Below are positions 25,700 through 40,400 of a DNA stretch of 64,000 nt, one piece after another (the first letter of the stretch is position 1; the number at the start of each line of letters is the position of its first letter). The notes below the pieces were generated by a model, which did not search any database, was not told the DNA's origin, and was given only the letters and a program-made list of their open reading frames with translations. This DNA is from Acanthosoma haemorrhoidale (lineage: Eukaryota > Arthropoda > Insecta > Hemiptera > Acanthosomatidae): positions 77,577,341-77,641,340 of the forward strand of contig OV884015.1 of the NCBI GenBank assembly GCA_930367205.1, written 5' to 3'. The position numbers and the translations under genes were made by a program.

Positions 25700-28383
25700 G
25701 TGAGGTCGGCATACTGATAGTTCTCGGAAGAGCCGCATTAGGAAGTCAGTACGGACCGCAGGCTGGCCCGCCGGGGGGGAAAAAACCCCGTCTCCCTCCC
25801 CATAACAGGGCAAACACCGCCTTAATTATTTCATATTGAAATTGTAATATGCTCTGGTGGCGGTTCCCCAAAGGAGATCTGTCTCTATAGCTCCGTGTTC
25901 CTGCCTTTTTTTTCTTTAATCGAAAAGAATTTCAATAACATTACCAAGGGTATTTGTTAGGCTGCATATTGTCTATGAAATGTGTATAGTCTGAAATGTA
26001 TGTCCATCTTTGGCTGTTACCTTGCTTGTTCTCCGTCCTGATCGTACATGGACTAAACCATTGGTCGTAAGCATGATTATTCCTCGTAAGGTATAATACT
26101 TAAGTCTTATACAGTATCGAAAATTATCAACCATTGCACACGTTACTTCAGAATTTAATAGAAAACCTGATCTTTACAGGACCACGTTCCCTAGGCACAA
26201 ATAAATAAATACAGCTCTAGCCAACAAAAAAGAAACAATACATCACATAAAATAAAATAACAATAAAAAATTCAAGACATTCGTTTAAACGCAAAATAAG
26301 AATAAAAATATAATACGCAAGTAAATAAAATAAGAGGAAAAATAATAGTAAATATCAGAGGTTACTTTTTTAAAAGGTTGCAGCTATGGGCTAATCGACA
26401 AAACAGTTAAATGGTACTAATCGTATATAGTTAAAAATAATATTAAAAAAGAACACGTGAGTTCAATTATCATATATTACAACCCAAAGATTTTAAATCG
26501 TATTATAAAACTATTCAACCTGTGAACTTGACGAAAGCCTTAATAATTAAAATGCCAAAACTATTTCGCCTAATTGCAAATCCTGCAACAGTGTCGATAG
26601 ACTTCTGGCGAAATCGGACGGACAAAAATACGGATTGCGTCCGAACTGTTTTACTTTCATCAGTGAACAAATCTTTTAATATGTTTTAGCCTAGTTGGCA
26701 TTAATTACTTCCCCTTGTACAATTCTCGGCCATATGGAAAACCTATTATTAAAAACAATTATACCGTACACCGCGGTGAGCATAAGCTTTCTCCTCTATA
26801 GCAATTGCTATTGACTAATTGTACGCAAGCGTCTGTCAACCAACTGGTTTTTAACCTCATTGCTGTACAATACACAAACACATTTTCCATAGTTCAAGAA
26901 CAACTGAATATGACGTTTAATGACGTCTGACATTTTCAATTTAGATATTTCACAATTGTTTGTTTAGGGACGAATTCACCTAAGACTCTTCAATGCTTCT
27001 CCCTAATTGCGATTGTATAACCCATATTAATATTTATTTAGACGCGCTACTTTTTCCATCAATTTGACAATACGATTGTTGCATAATTGTTATTTTAGCG
27101 ATTGAAAAAAGAGTACATACATTTAATTAAGCAGTATACATAGGTCCATTTAAATGGTTTCTTAGTAGTGGGGAGGATTTTTAAGGGAAAATTTTCTGTA
27201 ACGAAACACGAATTCGATTTCAGTAATTTCTTTATAACTCGCCACACAAGTGCATATTATTTGCTAAATGCATCATATCTGGTCTGCCATTTAATGCGAT
27301 TATTTATGACTATTTTCTCCGTGGCACATGTGTGAAAACTGGCACGGGATCACTCGAGTACTTTCGTGTCCGATTACAACAAAATTACTTTCAGTGCGTT
27401 ATTTGGTCCGAATTCATTCGGTACGCGAGACCAAAAACGCGAGGGCGTTGCGATTGCGACAAAATATCCCGACATGAGAAACACTTATGAATCGCACATT
27501 TTTTTTTTTAATGATGTACAATCACCCCTCTGCTGCAACAATAGATAAATAATTTTATCATGTTACTTGATTTCGACGTTATATGCCTAATTTGTATTAA
27601 CATATAAATATCCACATCCTTCACAATATGCGTGATCTTGTAATATTGGTTATATTTTTATTAAACTAGTACTACGTTCGTTATTTATTTAACCTACAAT
27701 ATATTTATATGTTTAATATGCAGAGAAATAAAATATTAATAAAAAACTAAATGAAACAATCCATGATACAATAACAAATACACAGAAATATATATTTATC
27801 AAGAATTAAATAGATAAAACGAAATAAATGTAAACAACAAAAATATGGAAAATTAAATTAAAATATATATACACCCTATTCACAATTAGGTATTATTGAC
27901 ACATACGTACATACCTAGATTTTTGCATCCTAAGTTATTAAACAAATAAACAATAAATTGCAATATAAATAATCATTATATACATGATACTAGTCAAATA
28001 TTTAAAAACCTTCCTTATAAGAAGTATTTAGGTATTAATTATATGTCTTTTACTTATTTAGAATGGTGAATATATAATGGTTAAATTGTGAAAACGGTCC
28101 ATATCTTTCAAACAATGACTGGCTATCAATGTATCACGAGGAGCAATAGAACACAGGGAAGACAATAGTTATATTACTAGTTAGTAAATAATTAGACGTC
28201 AGCTAATTATCATCTCTATATTATAGTAAAATAAAAGTTACAGACATTAATGTTCTGTGTAGTTATAGTATATTTATCTAACCTAGCTAGATGTGATAGG
28301 AACTAATTTACTCTGAACAGAGTCTACTGCTCATAAAATTTGCGGAATAGATGTTCATGTGTTACTTTTTTTTGTCTGTGCAG
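25700..28383. other. AT-rich intron or upstream DNA of nub
   Basis: The first 200 bases remain GC-mixed; the rest is AT-rich with long stretches of A/T. No exon, RNA gene or recognisable element was seen. If the exon at 25597 is real this is one intron of 2,684 bp. Confidence 0.4.
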
Positions 28384-28434
28384 TTACTGACAGGATACCC
28401 CACCCAGAGAAAACCAACTCGCCTACGAACAGCG
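28384..28434 (+). CDS. nub: nub 51-nt exon
   Basis: A small exon between a TTTGTCTGTGCAG acceptor and a GTGAGT donor. It is read as 2 nt + 16 codons + 1 nt, encoding [16 protein letters not shown] followed by the first base of a glutamate codon completed in the next exon. The text runs naturally into [13 protein letters not shown]. The assignment rests on phase, splice quality and Ser/Pro/Asn-rich content like the neighbouring exon. Confidence 0.75.
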
Positions 28435-31400
28435 GTGAGTAGCTATAAATATTATTATTATCATAATTTTTACTGTCATTACTTCAGGACTGATAATTAG
28501 ACCGAGTGCTCTCGCAATGGTTCGAGGCCACGAGCGAATATAAAAACGTTCAAAAGTACCAATTTCACTTGCAGTGGACTCTCACCACTGTACCGCAACA
28601 ACTAACCTCCACCGAGGCTTCCCACACTCCTTAATTCTCTCACACCACCATCAAGTAGGTACTCCTAGTACAAGGATCCGCACAAACAAAATATTCCTTA
28701 TTTTTCCCTCATCCTGAATTTCTAACTAGAGAGCTTAGAAAAAAAAAATAAAAATTCACTTGCTGAAGGTGAGCCTCATCACCTAGTGAGTGTATGTGTT
28801 TTATTGAACTTTTAACATCAAAAAGAAAATGTATTTTATTGTATGCACTCCTTCGAATGCATCTGTGTATGCTGCAAGGGGGGAAAAATGTAAATTCAAA
28901 TTTATTTATTTATTTTTGTTCATTGTATATATTATCAATAAAGAGGTTTTAAAGAAAAAAAAAATTTCACTTGAAAAAAGTCAAATGCGATTTGTCACAC
29001 AATTACGGGTGAAGCTGCGAAAAAAAGTTGCGGACCCAATCTTAGTGAAAGTTTTAATGTCTCCATTAAAGTCCCGACTCCATTGATAATATTAATGAGT
29101 ATGTCAATATATTTAATTTAAGTTGGGTATCAAAACTTGATATTATAATAAGTTGCTTTATTTGATGATCGATTAAAAAACTTCCTTGCGAAATCTAGTT
29201 GAGAAGAGAAAATAGAAATTTCATATCATTAATCTACTCGTTATAAAGGAATATTATTACCAATTTTTTTATATCACTTAATATGTTATATGTGAAACGT
29301 TTACGATATATATAATATTATAAAAATTAATATATATGTAAGATCACCGTAGATTATTGGTTTTCTCTAAATATATTAACCAAAGAAATTTGTTAAGAAT
29401 AATTCTCTTGTCTTACTTGTCCAAAAAAAACAAAATTGCTCAATAGCTCGGGTGATCGTTGTATTCTACCGGTGCACCGAAAATTTACAAAATATCCTAC
29501 GAGGTACAAAAGGACGAACAATATGTTTTTATGAAACTCTAGGAGGGCCAGAACTCACGGGTGATTGGTTCTACTTAGCTCTGCCATTCAGAATTCGGAT
29601 AGTTTAAAGCATACGCCCGACGCTCTTGGCGTATGCTTAACGAACCGTAAATCCTTATTCTTCGAAACCCACACCCACCATATGTTTGCATTGTGCTTCC
29701 CTCGTGAAATTTAACTCGATCGAGTTTGGAATAAAGCAGGGAGGAAACGGAAACGAAACTGGATATCTCAGTGAATTGGCGCAATTTTAGCAAGCATTGT
29801 AATTGATACTAGTGAATCTAATTGGCCAAGTATGATTAGACTCTTTATTTATTTCACCGAGTAATTTTTGTAAACATTGTGACTTGAAGGAATTCCAAAA
29901 CGTTTTCTAGGTTTAATGTTCAATGGTTTTGAAAAAAAAAAAAAAAAAAATCCTCATTCTCTTGCCCAAAAATACTTCAATTCATTCAATCGAATATTAG
30001 AAAAAAATATGGATTTAAATATGCTCTAATGGCGTTAAAGACCTTTTTTTTTTTTTTTTAAAGCTCAATATGTTTCAAAGTTAAATGTGACAGTGCTCGT
30101 ACCGTGGAAATATGATCTCTTCTCGCTGTCTTGGCTAGGAGATTTTACAGGGTAGTGCAGGGGGGGGGCAGATCGGGCAGGTTTTAGGGTGGCTTACTGA
30201 CCTTATCCACCATCTCCGTATCTCCTTTTTATTTCCCCACGTCGCCTTCCCCTGCACACTCTCTCCTTTCTTCTTTATAGGTATCTTCTTTACCGGCAAG
30301 GGGTGAGCCTTTCTCTCGACGCTACGGTCTCGCAACATTATTGCTGAGCTCGAAGGGATAGGTCCTACTTTCAATCAGGTGCGGTAGAGTCTGGTGTACA
30401 CAGATAGTGGTCGTAAAAATGTTTCAAACGACCTGAAATTATAGAAAGGTATAATCCATAACCCCTTGAAGTATGCACATTAGTTTTAAGTTAAAATAAC
30501 GAGAAATTTTGAACAGTTTCGTTAACTATTAAAATTTCTAAAGTACCAGCTAAAAGGGTACTAAGGATTTAAATTTTTGATTCTTTCCATAACTATAAGT
30601 TAGTTACACAACAAAAATTACAAATATATTCCAAAAATACCTCCTAGCAGATTTCAATAGGTTTTCTATATGGAAATCTTTAAATTACTCACATTTTTAT
30701 AGATGTCTTTAATTCATTTATACATGAATATTTTTTTCATAATCGATGTAAATGAAATTGGCAAGGCGTGTGATCATTTGGTCAACTAGCTAATTCTCAA
30801 AGTGTTGAAGATACGTAGGTGAATTGAGGGGTGGCCCGAATAAACGGTTAAGAGTTTGCCACCACACGGCGGAAAATATTTAAAATTTATTTAACGGATC
30901 CATTTGACTACAAAAGATATGGGGGGTGGCTATGATTGACATGGGGGTGCCCGCATACCGCCATCAGTCAGCCAATTGGCGATGGGTCTCCAGTTCCCAA
31001 CCCTTCGCTATGGGGTAGGCATTTAGCGTGTGGGCTAGGGAGGATTTCGTACTGTTCCCTAAATCAGCGGGATATTGATTACACACAACCAGGACGATTA
31101 TAGTATAACATTTAAAAACCGCGATAGGCAAACAAAGGGAATATAATAACTCAATGACATGAAACCCTGGGAGCGCAATAGGATATTTTATCTGCTGACG
31201 TGATTTTTGACATGATTTTATAACACTGACTATTAAAATTTATGCTTTAGAAGATTATTTCCCCTGATTTTAAACTGCTCAGTATTTGCGTTATTAATAT
31301 TTTTTTTCATAGCCCCTTTAAATTTCCAGATAATATAATTATATATAATTATAGATCCTCAGGTGAATCTATATTAATATTTTAGGTTATTTGAAGGTAT

Positions 31401-34400
31401 TTGAATATTATGTGGTCGATAATTAATTTTGTTTCAAGGTGATTTATAGTTTTGAGTTCTATGACATGTTATTCCTGTAGTTATTTCAAACTAAGTTTTT
31501 TTTTATTATTCCTGAAAGTCTAAAGAAATAGTAAAATCAGTCATCCCTCGTTTAAACACATTAACCTTGTTTTGTTTTTGGTTAATAAAGCATTTTATCT
31601 GTAAAATTCTATTTTCCAATGAATTCCTTCCATTTTGATCACCATGTTAATTTATTAGGGTATATTACACTTTAGGTTTAGATTCAATTAGCACCAACAA
31701 TAAGTGAATTTAATATTTGAGTATAATTTTGTACAATTTTACGCTAATGCAATACGCTCAGGATTTGAGGAATCAGAGCTGTGAGTAGTTGAATAGTTAA
31801 ATGGCATCCCTAAAGCTTAAATATTCTAATTATTCAACTAGAGCGTAACAGCGTGGTGTTTGTGGGTAGATAAAGTGAATATGTCAAAAGGCTATAGGTA
31901 TCCTTAAATAAGATCCTTTATATATTGCCTTACAGTGTTATGTATTCGGCTACAGTTGTGTATCAAATAAATTACTGTATCGGTACGCGCTGTGGTATCC
32001 GTATTTACATGTATAATAAAAAGAAACCCCGTATTCGCCGAACGTAGCAATATATTGCTAACGACAAGGAAGCAGCTTTCAGAGCCGACATCGAAGCAGA
32101 TGGGAGGCGATCGCGGTAATAAATAATGTATGATACGAACGGAGAGTCAGGCTCAACAGTTGTTCCAAATCAAAGGGTAGGGTTGAGGGGTGAAGCACAA
32201 AAAATGGCGCGTGCCTTCATTAGACTCCTCTAACGAGTGATGGGGTGGCGTGCTGCCTGCGAGCGACGTCTTTTAGGGTGGGTGGTCGGACGGATTAAGC
32301 TATTCCGGGACGGCCGCCCTTTCATCTCCTACTGTTCGAATACCTGGTGTACTTGGGCATTGGGAACGATAGATGATTCCGAATTTCGGAAGGAATGGAG
32401 TAACAGATGAATAGTGATCTAATAAGGGAAGATCTGGCTTAAACTGGGCATGGTAAAATTACCTGATATTATACTCATGTAGGTACTCCCATGGCATTGG
32501 GAGAAAAGATGATTTGAATTTAAGGAGTTCAGTAACAAATAAAGGGCCATCGCCTTGATTTTTGAATCCATTGGTGTCAAGAAACAAGTGTAGGTTCAAT
32601 TCAATATAGAAAATGATTTTTTACATAAAACAAATATAATATAGATTACAATACGTAATTCGAAATTCCCAGTGGTTTCATAAAAATAAAATCTATACCT
32701 ATCAAGAAACTATAACAAAAAAAATGATTATAAAACTTGTTGCTGCTCTAAAGCACAAAATTTCCTCTTTTTAAGCTCGTAGGGTTGTAAAGTTAATACA
32801 AAGGATAGCTATAATAAACGAATTATATCAAAGCCTCTAAATAGTGTCTACACGTGGTGGTGACACTTGGAATGTCTTCGTTACAAACAAATACTAATAT
32901 CCGGTAATTTTATCATTATAATTAATATAAAACATACTTAATTATACATATGATTTTGTTTATGAATTTACTTTGAATTATTGTTTCTTATTAAAATCTC
33001 AGGTTGGATATCGAACCTACTAAACATTCATGCATTAAACCTAATTTCACTTTGCTATCCTTACACATTAAAATCTTCACACTCTACACTGGAAAATTTG
33101 TGGTCGTAATTGTTTTTATCTGTGGGGAAATGTAACTAGCGTTGGTACTCACAGTTGACTTGGAATACCCAATTTTCCGAGCATTAACTTGATAAAAAAA
33201 AAGGATTCTTCCGCGCTTCGATGTTCTTCTCGCGTCGATCCTTCTCACTCACGATGCTCAAAAGGCTTCAGGATGAACAACGGAAGATCTCACACCCGTC
33301 TGGTTCCCTCAGTCATGCCTAGTCGTGTCGTGTACCTCAATCTCAACCTCACGATAGCCTCGATGCTACTCGCTCAGAACCCAGCTAAGGACTGAAAATC
33401 CCTACCAGCTCGGTGCTCATACAAGAGAGAGCTTTTCTATTCGACCTATCCTTTTAGACCTCTTTCCCACTCGGTGGCACTATAGTCCCTGTAGGCATGC
33501 CTATCTGAATTTACCCTTATTTGCTAGCGCGTTGACATGTTTCCCCAGGTTTCTTCCGGCGTGAGGCCATGACATCGACATGAATAAAATGTGATTATCA
33601 TATTCTAAAATGGTACAGGTTTTCTTCCTGACCCTCTTAAGAACCAGACGAGGCACCACAAAGTTGTAGGCTAAAGCACAGATATAAAATTAAGAATCCA
33701 GTACCGATTAAAAATAATCACCTTTATTTTTTTTTTTAAATCAAGTTTCACCTCTTATTTTCTAAGGTTTGAATTGAAATTCACAGGAAATAATACTTAA
33801 ATTTTTATATTCTCCTATTTTTTTTATTACTATTGTACATTAGATTTTATATTACATATTATTTATGAATGTGCTATGTTTTCAGAGAGCGGTTTGAATG
33901 GAGAGACTGAAGACCTGACCAATGATAGTGACAGCAGCCAAGACAGCCTGGGTACCCAGGCGATCAGCAGGGGAGGAGCCCTTAACCTCGTATGTATAAT
34001 TTGTCTATTTTTTGTTGCTTTGTAATCAGGCCAATTAAACACGTCATCAATTAACTACATTGGGAGAAGACGGAAACCGCTAAACGTACTAAATGTTGCT
34101 CGATTGCGACAACAAGTTAATCAGTGAAATGTTCATTTTGTTGCATGAAATTGTTTATTTTGTGCAAATATACTCGGTTTGTAAAACGGTAAAGCTAAAC
34201 ATAGCCGTATAAATGAAATGCACCCCTTAATATTATTCACCCTCCTCGGACCTGAGAGCACTTATTCTTTTAATGGACACGACTTACTTATTTCCTATCG
34301 TATACCACTGTACAGCACATAGAAATAACCATGCTGTTCAAAAATGCAACGTGCAAGTCCCGTTTTTAAATAATTCTAAAATAATTAGAGATGAAATCAT

Positions 34401-37400
34401 ACTTTAGAATTTAAATAAGCTAGAAATAGCCTAATGCGGGGAGCAAGTTGAGACAGTGTGGTGAGGTGATTTAATGTGAGTTTCTGTGAAACAAAGAAAT
34501 GAAAGAACAGAACAGCGAATGTTCATACGCAGGGTAAAGTGACGCTTTTTGAGGCCGAGAACTACGAAGGTTTGTGCTCGTGCCGCAGTTTTCACTGTTC
34601 ACCAAACTGCGTCCCAACTTGCGCATCCGACAGCACATCATGCGTATCAATGATTCTTTCATTTATTTTTTTATTAATAAAATTGTTTTGTTTAAATACA
34701 TATAATAGAAGGTACGAAGTGATGATGCAAAATAAATTACATTGCCGTTAGTTTGTTAAACACTCTGAGAAAGGCTCACAACGTATTGAACACGCAGTTG
34801 GCTCTCTAAACTAAATTTCGGGAAGTCTTCCAATTTATGCGTTATTGTCTCTAATAGGTCTTTACTTAACATAGGGAAAATTAGAACTACAGTACAAACT
34901 GGATGTTGTTGAATATAACTCTGAACCTTTTTTATCATGTTTACGAGCATTATCGTAGAACTGTGTAATAAGACTTAATTTACTAATTTAAATAACAAAA
35001 TTAAATGCAATAAAATTGGTTGGTTAGGATAGGCCCCTTGCACTGCATAAAATTGGATTTTAAGAATCGTCAAAAACTAACAACAATCGGATTAGAGTAC
35101 AAAATCATATAGAGTGAACGAGACCATCTAGGACTTATCTTCGGTTGCCAAAATCGACTGGTTTGCAGAATTGTACCTGCACGTAGGAAGGCTTCTACTA
35201 TAAGCAGATACTTTCCTTGGTTGCCTTGACCTAAGGTTAACACCATAAGACCACAGCTCCGGTTCCGTTGCGGTGCCATACGTCCGACTTGAGGTCCTTT
35301 CAGTCCATTTTTGGCTGTTGAGGAGGTGGTATGGAGGGCTTCATCCGAGTATCTTAATTATGAGTGCAATTTTTACTGCAAGGTCGTCAAATGATTTGAC
35401 ACCCATCCGAAAGTAACTGAAAAACTTACTCTCGCAAATCTGCAAAAGACGTATTAAAACTTCCACTTGAAATTGTTAATTATGTGTATGGATATACCCA
35501 ATAACATCTATTTGGCTTGCACGTATACGTTTTATACCAACGATAAGCAAAAACGTTTTCTCTGGTAGACATCTATCGCTATCAACGGCTGAGGGTTGGT
35601 GATAGAGGCGATCTCATCATTATTATTACTATTGAATTACTGCGGCCCTCCAGCAGCAAAAGTCGCACGTGTCACCTGCGGTCAACTCCAGGTACACGAC
35701 ACGATTCGCCACAACACAAGACAATCCAGCATTGGCGAGGCGCCAATTGTCCAATGCTTTTAAACAGTCAAACGGCCTTTAACGAGATTTATCAGATATT
35801 AATTTTACATTTGATTCTGATGTTTTGAACACTTCGAGGGATGCAGCACACTTGTCAGATAATTGTAGAATATTATCACAGTCACAGCCGAGTCCGAAGG
35901 ATATTAGTATCTAATAGTCATTGGACGCTAGCAATGGTTTGCTATAACGTTCCATCATTTTACCGTATTCTGGTTTAAAAAAGGCGAATTTACGCCAATG
36001 TAAACTCCGTGAACAGATGTCATTTCTTGTAAGGCTGTTGGGCGTATCAAAACAAATGTTTAATATCGCATAATATATCTCTCTCTTAAAGTAACCAAGT
36101 GAAGAATAGAACCTTACAAGAGGGAGGAAGAGTATCGGAGCGAAGCGGGAACACGCTGTGCAGAAGGAATACCAGAGTGGGCAGCCAGTGTATCGGTGTA
36201 TTGGGTAAACATAGGGCCAGGAGCCAATTTCCGGTCCCCCCCCCAACCCCCGCCGAACACCCTCACGAATATCGCCGCTCCTTGACCCCGGGGTATGCTG
36301 ATTTGTTAGCTCGAGGGGGGGGGGGTGTTCGCCTGTACAATAGTCAAACGCCCTTTCACGAGATTTATCAGATATTGATTTTACATTTGACTCTGTTAAA
36401 AGAACAATCCCAAATCCCGTAAATAACTAAAATCTCATTCAGGTGGTACATAGTACGGATCTTTTGTATGTATCATATTTTCCTTTCCATGATAGTGTTC
36501 GTAAAGATGATTCAGTCGGTATGACGTTTTAAAGGTATAATCCACAACACATCAAAAAAGGATTTTTCAAGAACCAATTGAGAGCCAACAACATAAATCG
36601 CGTATTCAATACGTTCCAACGTTATATCGTTATAAGTTATTTTTAATTAATGTCTTAGTAAATTTTATTTTGTTAGAGGAAAATCGACTTTTAGTCATTT
36701 TTGGTTATAAATAATGTCAGGCATTAAATAAGTTCAAAGCGGAAATTCTGGTCCTAACTTTCCATATGGTTCCTCCACTTTCTACTTCCTTATTTCGTTT
36801 ATAAGAACCTAGGACCAGATTTATGGTTATCTTCTTCGCTATTAAATTCACCTTAAACTGCATCCTATAGTTTTAAATGTTGAGTTGGTCAACATTACTA
36901 TAACACAATGAAAATTAGCTTTCCAATCGTTAGGTCACCATTTTCTTATTTTGTAGTTGTGGATATAACCATTTTAGATCTCATGTGATTAACCGTTTTA
37001 TGTATTATTATTCGTTCTACACTGTTTTGTATTTGAAGCAGGTGACAGACAGCCAAAGGCAAAGTCGTCCAGGAAGCGTTAACACTCCGCCCAACCCCAC
37101 TAGCGTTCAGGCTGCCATCGCTGCTATACAAGCTGGACAGTTGAGTCAGGTAAAGAAAAACATAAGCTATATATTTCAAACTTATTGGGTCAACTAATTG
37201 ACTCCTATAAATTTATTATATAAATATATATATATTGTATTTTAAATTTATTTATATTTGCAGCTTATGGTTCAGTCGCAGTTAGGTGGTGCAGGGCTCC
37301 AAGCATTGCAACAGCAACTGCATCATCATTTACAACAATATGTGTTGTTCCAACAGCAGCAGCAGCAGCAACAACCATCGACACAACCTACCTCACAACA

Positions 37401-40400
37401 CCATCACACTCCGACCCAATATTTCATGCACAACCAGGTAGGCATAAATCATTCAATTTTTTATCAAATATAAAATCTATTAATATAATTGTTGTGGCTA
37501 ATATGACCTCTGACAATAACAGGTTCAAGCAGGACCGCTTTTCTAAATTCGCTAGCAGCTACCTCTCGAGTTTGTCCCCCTGAGAACTCCAGACCTCAAA
37601 GTCCAATCTCAATTCCGATTTAGCATACCTTTTGCTTTTGGTCTGGGTTTAATTGGAAAAAATAAAAAATAAATGCTAGGACCAAATTTACGCTGAAAAT
37701 TTATTTTTTGCTACAAGACTCAATTTGTCTGATTATCAATAATAAAATTAAAATTAATGAAAAGCAAAATATAATAGACAATTAATTGCAAACATTTTAA
37801 TGACACATCTGTGGTGCTAAGTCGAATTTTTGTGTAAAATGAGATATTTACATACCGTAAAATAATCCTAATTATTATATCTTCTTGCATGAGAACTGAT
37901 AAGTTGACTGGTGAAAATATATGCATTATCATAAAATAAAAAAACCTGATTTGTGAAAATATTTTGAAGTTTCTTTTCTTGTTTTCTGAAAGTGTGAAAG
38001 GTACTTATCAAGTTTTACCCAAGCACCACAGAAATGTAATGTTGGAGAATCCTCACAAACTTATAGATAACTTATATAGATTATCTCAATGCAGAACCAA
38101 TCGTAAAAATCTTGAGAATTTAAATGTCACAGCTTTAATTAACCACAGAATTATTTAACATTCTTTTGACTTTGACTCACCAAAAATTATTGGAAATTTA
38201 AACAGATTTCTTTTAGAATCCATAAACATGACAAAAGTATAAAAATACAGTGAACTTTTAAGACAGAAGTAAAAAGAATATAGTTGCACTATGTGGTCAT
38301 AATAAATAAGTTAAATTTTAAAATTTATTTTTACATAAAATATTTGACAATAAGACACATCAGGATGAACATATGAAACAGAACTTTAAAATTCCAGCTA
38401 CAAGTTATTCCTTAGATAATACTGACATTAATATTTATCATTCTGATTTTTAGGGAGAACTATTCCAAATATTGTAATATATATATTGCTTTAATTTGGA
38501 AGAACACAACACTTGAGCTTTAAACATTACTTGTTATAAAACACTTATAATAATACTTATTGTGATTATACTAACATGCCAATTGAGTCCGAAACATCGA
38601 ACAAGGAATCGGGAATGAATAATAAATTTTATACAGGATGGACAATTTTTAGAAAATTATTATATACATGTGCATCCTTCACCAATATAGCAATCTTTAT
38701 TATTTATTTGAATTTTAGGGACTCTTAGCGCCTAGCCTGAGGCCTACCCTCACACCTCCGAGGTTGTCGCATTCCATGCAGGTATGTAAAATTATTTATT
38801 TTATATCTTACATCATGCAAAATAATTATTAATTTCATATTATACATTATTCAAAACAATTATTAATTTCTATTATTTTACATGATTTTTAGGGAGGACT
38901 TCTGGGTGGTGACAATAAGTCTAGTCCTCTGCCAGGAAAGGTACCAAGGCCACCTTTACCCCAGCAACATTCTATGGAGCCTGATGAAACAACTGATCTC
39001 GAAGAACTAGAGCAATTTGCAAAGACCTTCAAACAGCGAAGAATAAAGCTTGGTAAATTGAAAATGACTCGTTTACAAACTTCTACAACAAAACAAATTT
39101 CTAACTAACAGTAGACCAATATCTGAACTGCAACTAAAGTAATAATCTATTGAATTGCAGGTTTCACACAAGGAGATGTCGGACTTGCAATGGGAAAGTT
39201 GTACGGAAATGATTTTTCACAAACCACAATCTCAAGGTTTGAGGCTTTGAACCTGTCGTTCAAAAACATGTGTAAACTGAAGCCACTCCTTCAAAAATGG
39301 CTATTGGATGCTGATAACTCACTGAATAATCCCAACTCTCTCAGCAATCCTATGACAACGCCAGAAGCAATAGGTAAATAAATATCATATGTGCTGATTT
39401 TTTTTTTTCTAATATAAGTGAAATATTCTGAAAAATAAATAAATTTAAAACCTGCTAACACCAAAAACTTTTTCTTTTCCCTAAAAGTTTCTCAAAATCA
39501 AAATCATTTTTATTTATCTAGGAATATATCATTTAAAAAGTATGAAATTTTAAAAAATATTAGTTTTAAATGTAAATGCCTCAGACATCTTATCCAAAAT
39601 GCAAAAAAACAAGTTTTCTACTATGTATAAATACTGACTACTATTTACTAATTGTGTTATTAAACAATCGATTCATGTTACCATAGGTAGGCGAAGAAAG
39701 AAGAGAACGTCTATAGAGACGTCGGTCAGGGTCGCCCTGGAGAAAGCATTTCTTCAGAATCCAAAACCAACATCAGAAGAGATATCTTTATTAGCAGACA
39801 GCCTGACAATGGAAAAGGAAGTTGTCCGCGTATGGTTTTGTAATAGGTAAGCCAATCTATTAGAGATTTATATATTTCCATGATAACTATCATATGTTTT
39901 TACTGAAACAATTTGGGGAACTCATGACATTTTTCAAGGTCTTCAACCATTAGGAATTAATCGAATGGTGTGGCACACTATTAATTGCTTCATTTCAACT
40001 GAAAGTGTGAAGTACAGACCACAGTCAGGTGGACCATGTATGGAAAGAACAAAAAATATAATTAAAGCAATTAGTTAACCAATGCTCATCCTCCTAAAAT
40101 ATTGCTTTTGGTCCAAGAAAATTTTTAACATTAAAGAAAAATTTAATTGTCAGAATGACAAAGTGTATGCACACAATTCCAAGGAAGCCCAAGAGAAGAT
40201 TGAAAGGGTGTAAAATTGATAGGGGGTACACTTTGATTTTTTCAACTTATCCTTGTAACAGAACTTAGGGCAGGGTATTACATTAGTGATGGTTTTAATT
40301 ATAATTTCTACTATTTTTAGAAATAATTAGATTTTGGATTATATTGACTGTCTAAGACACATAGGCAATTGTATTTTTTTTTCTTTTAAGGAGGCAGAAA

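Larger units (their letters stand above)
33990..37041. other. nub intron (3.05 kb)
   Basis: It holds the 54-bp direct repeat pair (35766, 36342), a GC-rich block at 36100-36330 with opposed C9 and G11 runs, and islands at about 35070-35330 and 35620-35720. The ORFs on both strands over 35911-36422 show no recognisable domain and lie across the repeat, so they are not called. Confidence 0.55.

Noticed and set aside
25476..25712. 78-codon minus-strand ORF
   Set aside because: Antisense shadow of the candidate nub first exon and its island; no independent support.
28495..28545. Possible tRNA (GGTTCGAGGCC matches a B box)
   Set aside because: No A box at the right distance and no acceptor or anticodon stems; only a local hairpin.
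35911..36422. Overlapping ORFs on both strands (111 and 107 codons)
   Set aside because: They span a GC-rich block, homopolymer runs and a direct repeat; not protein-like.
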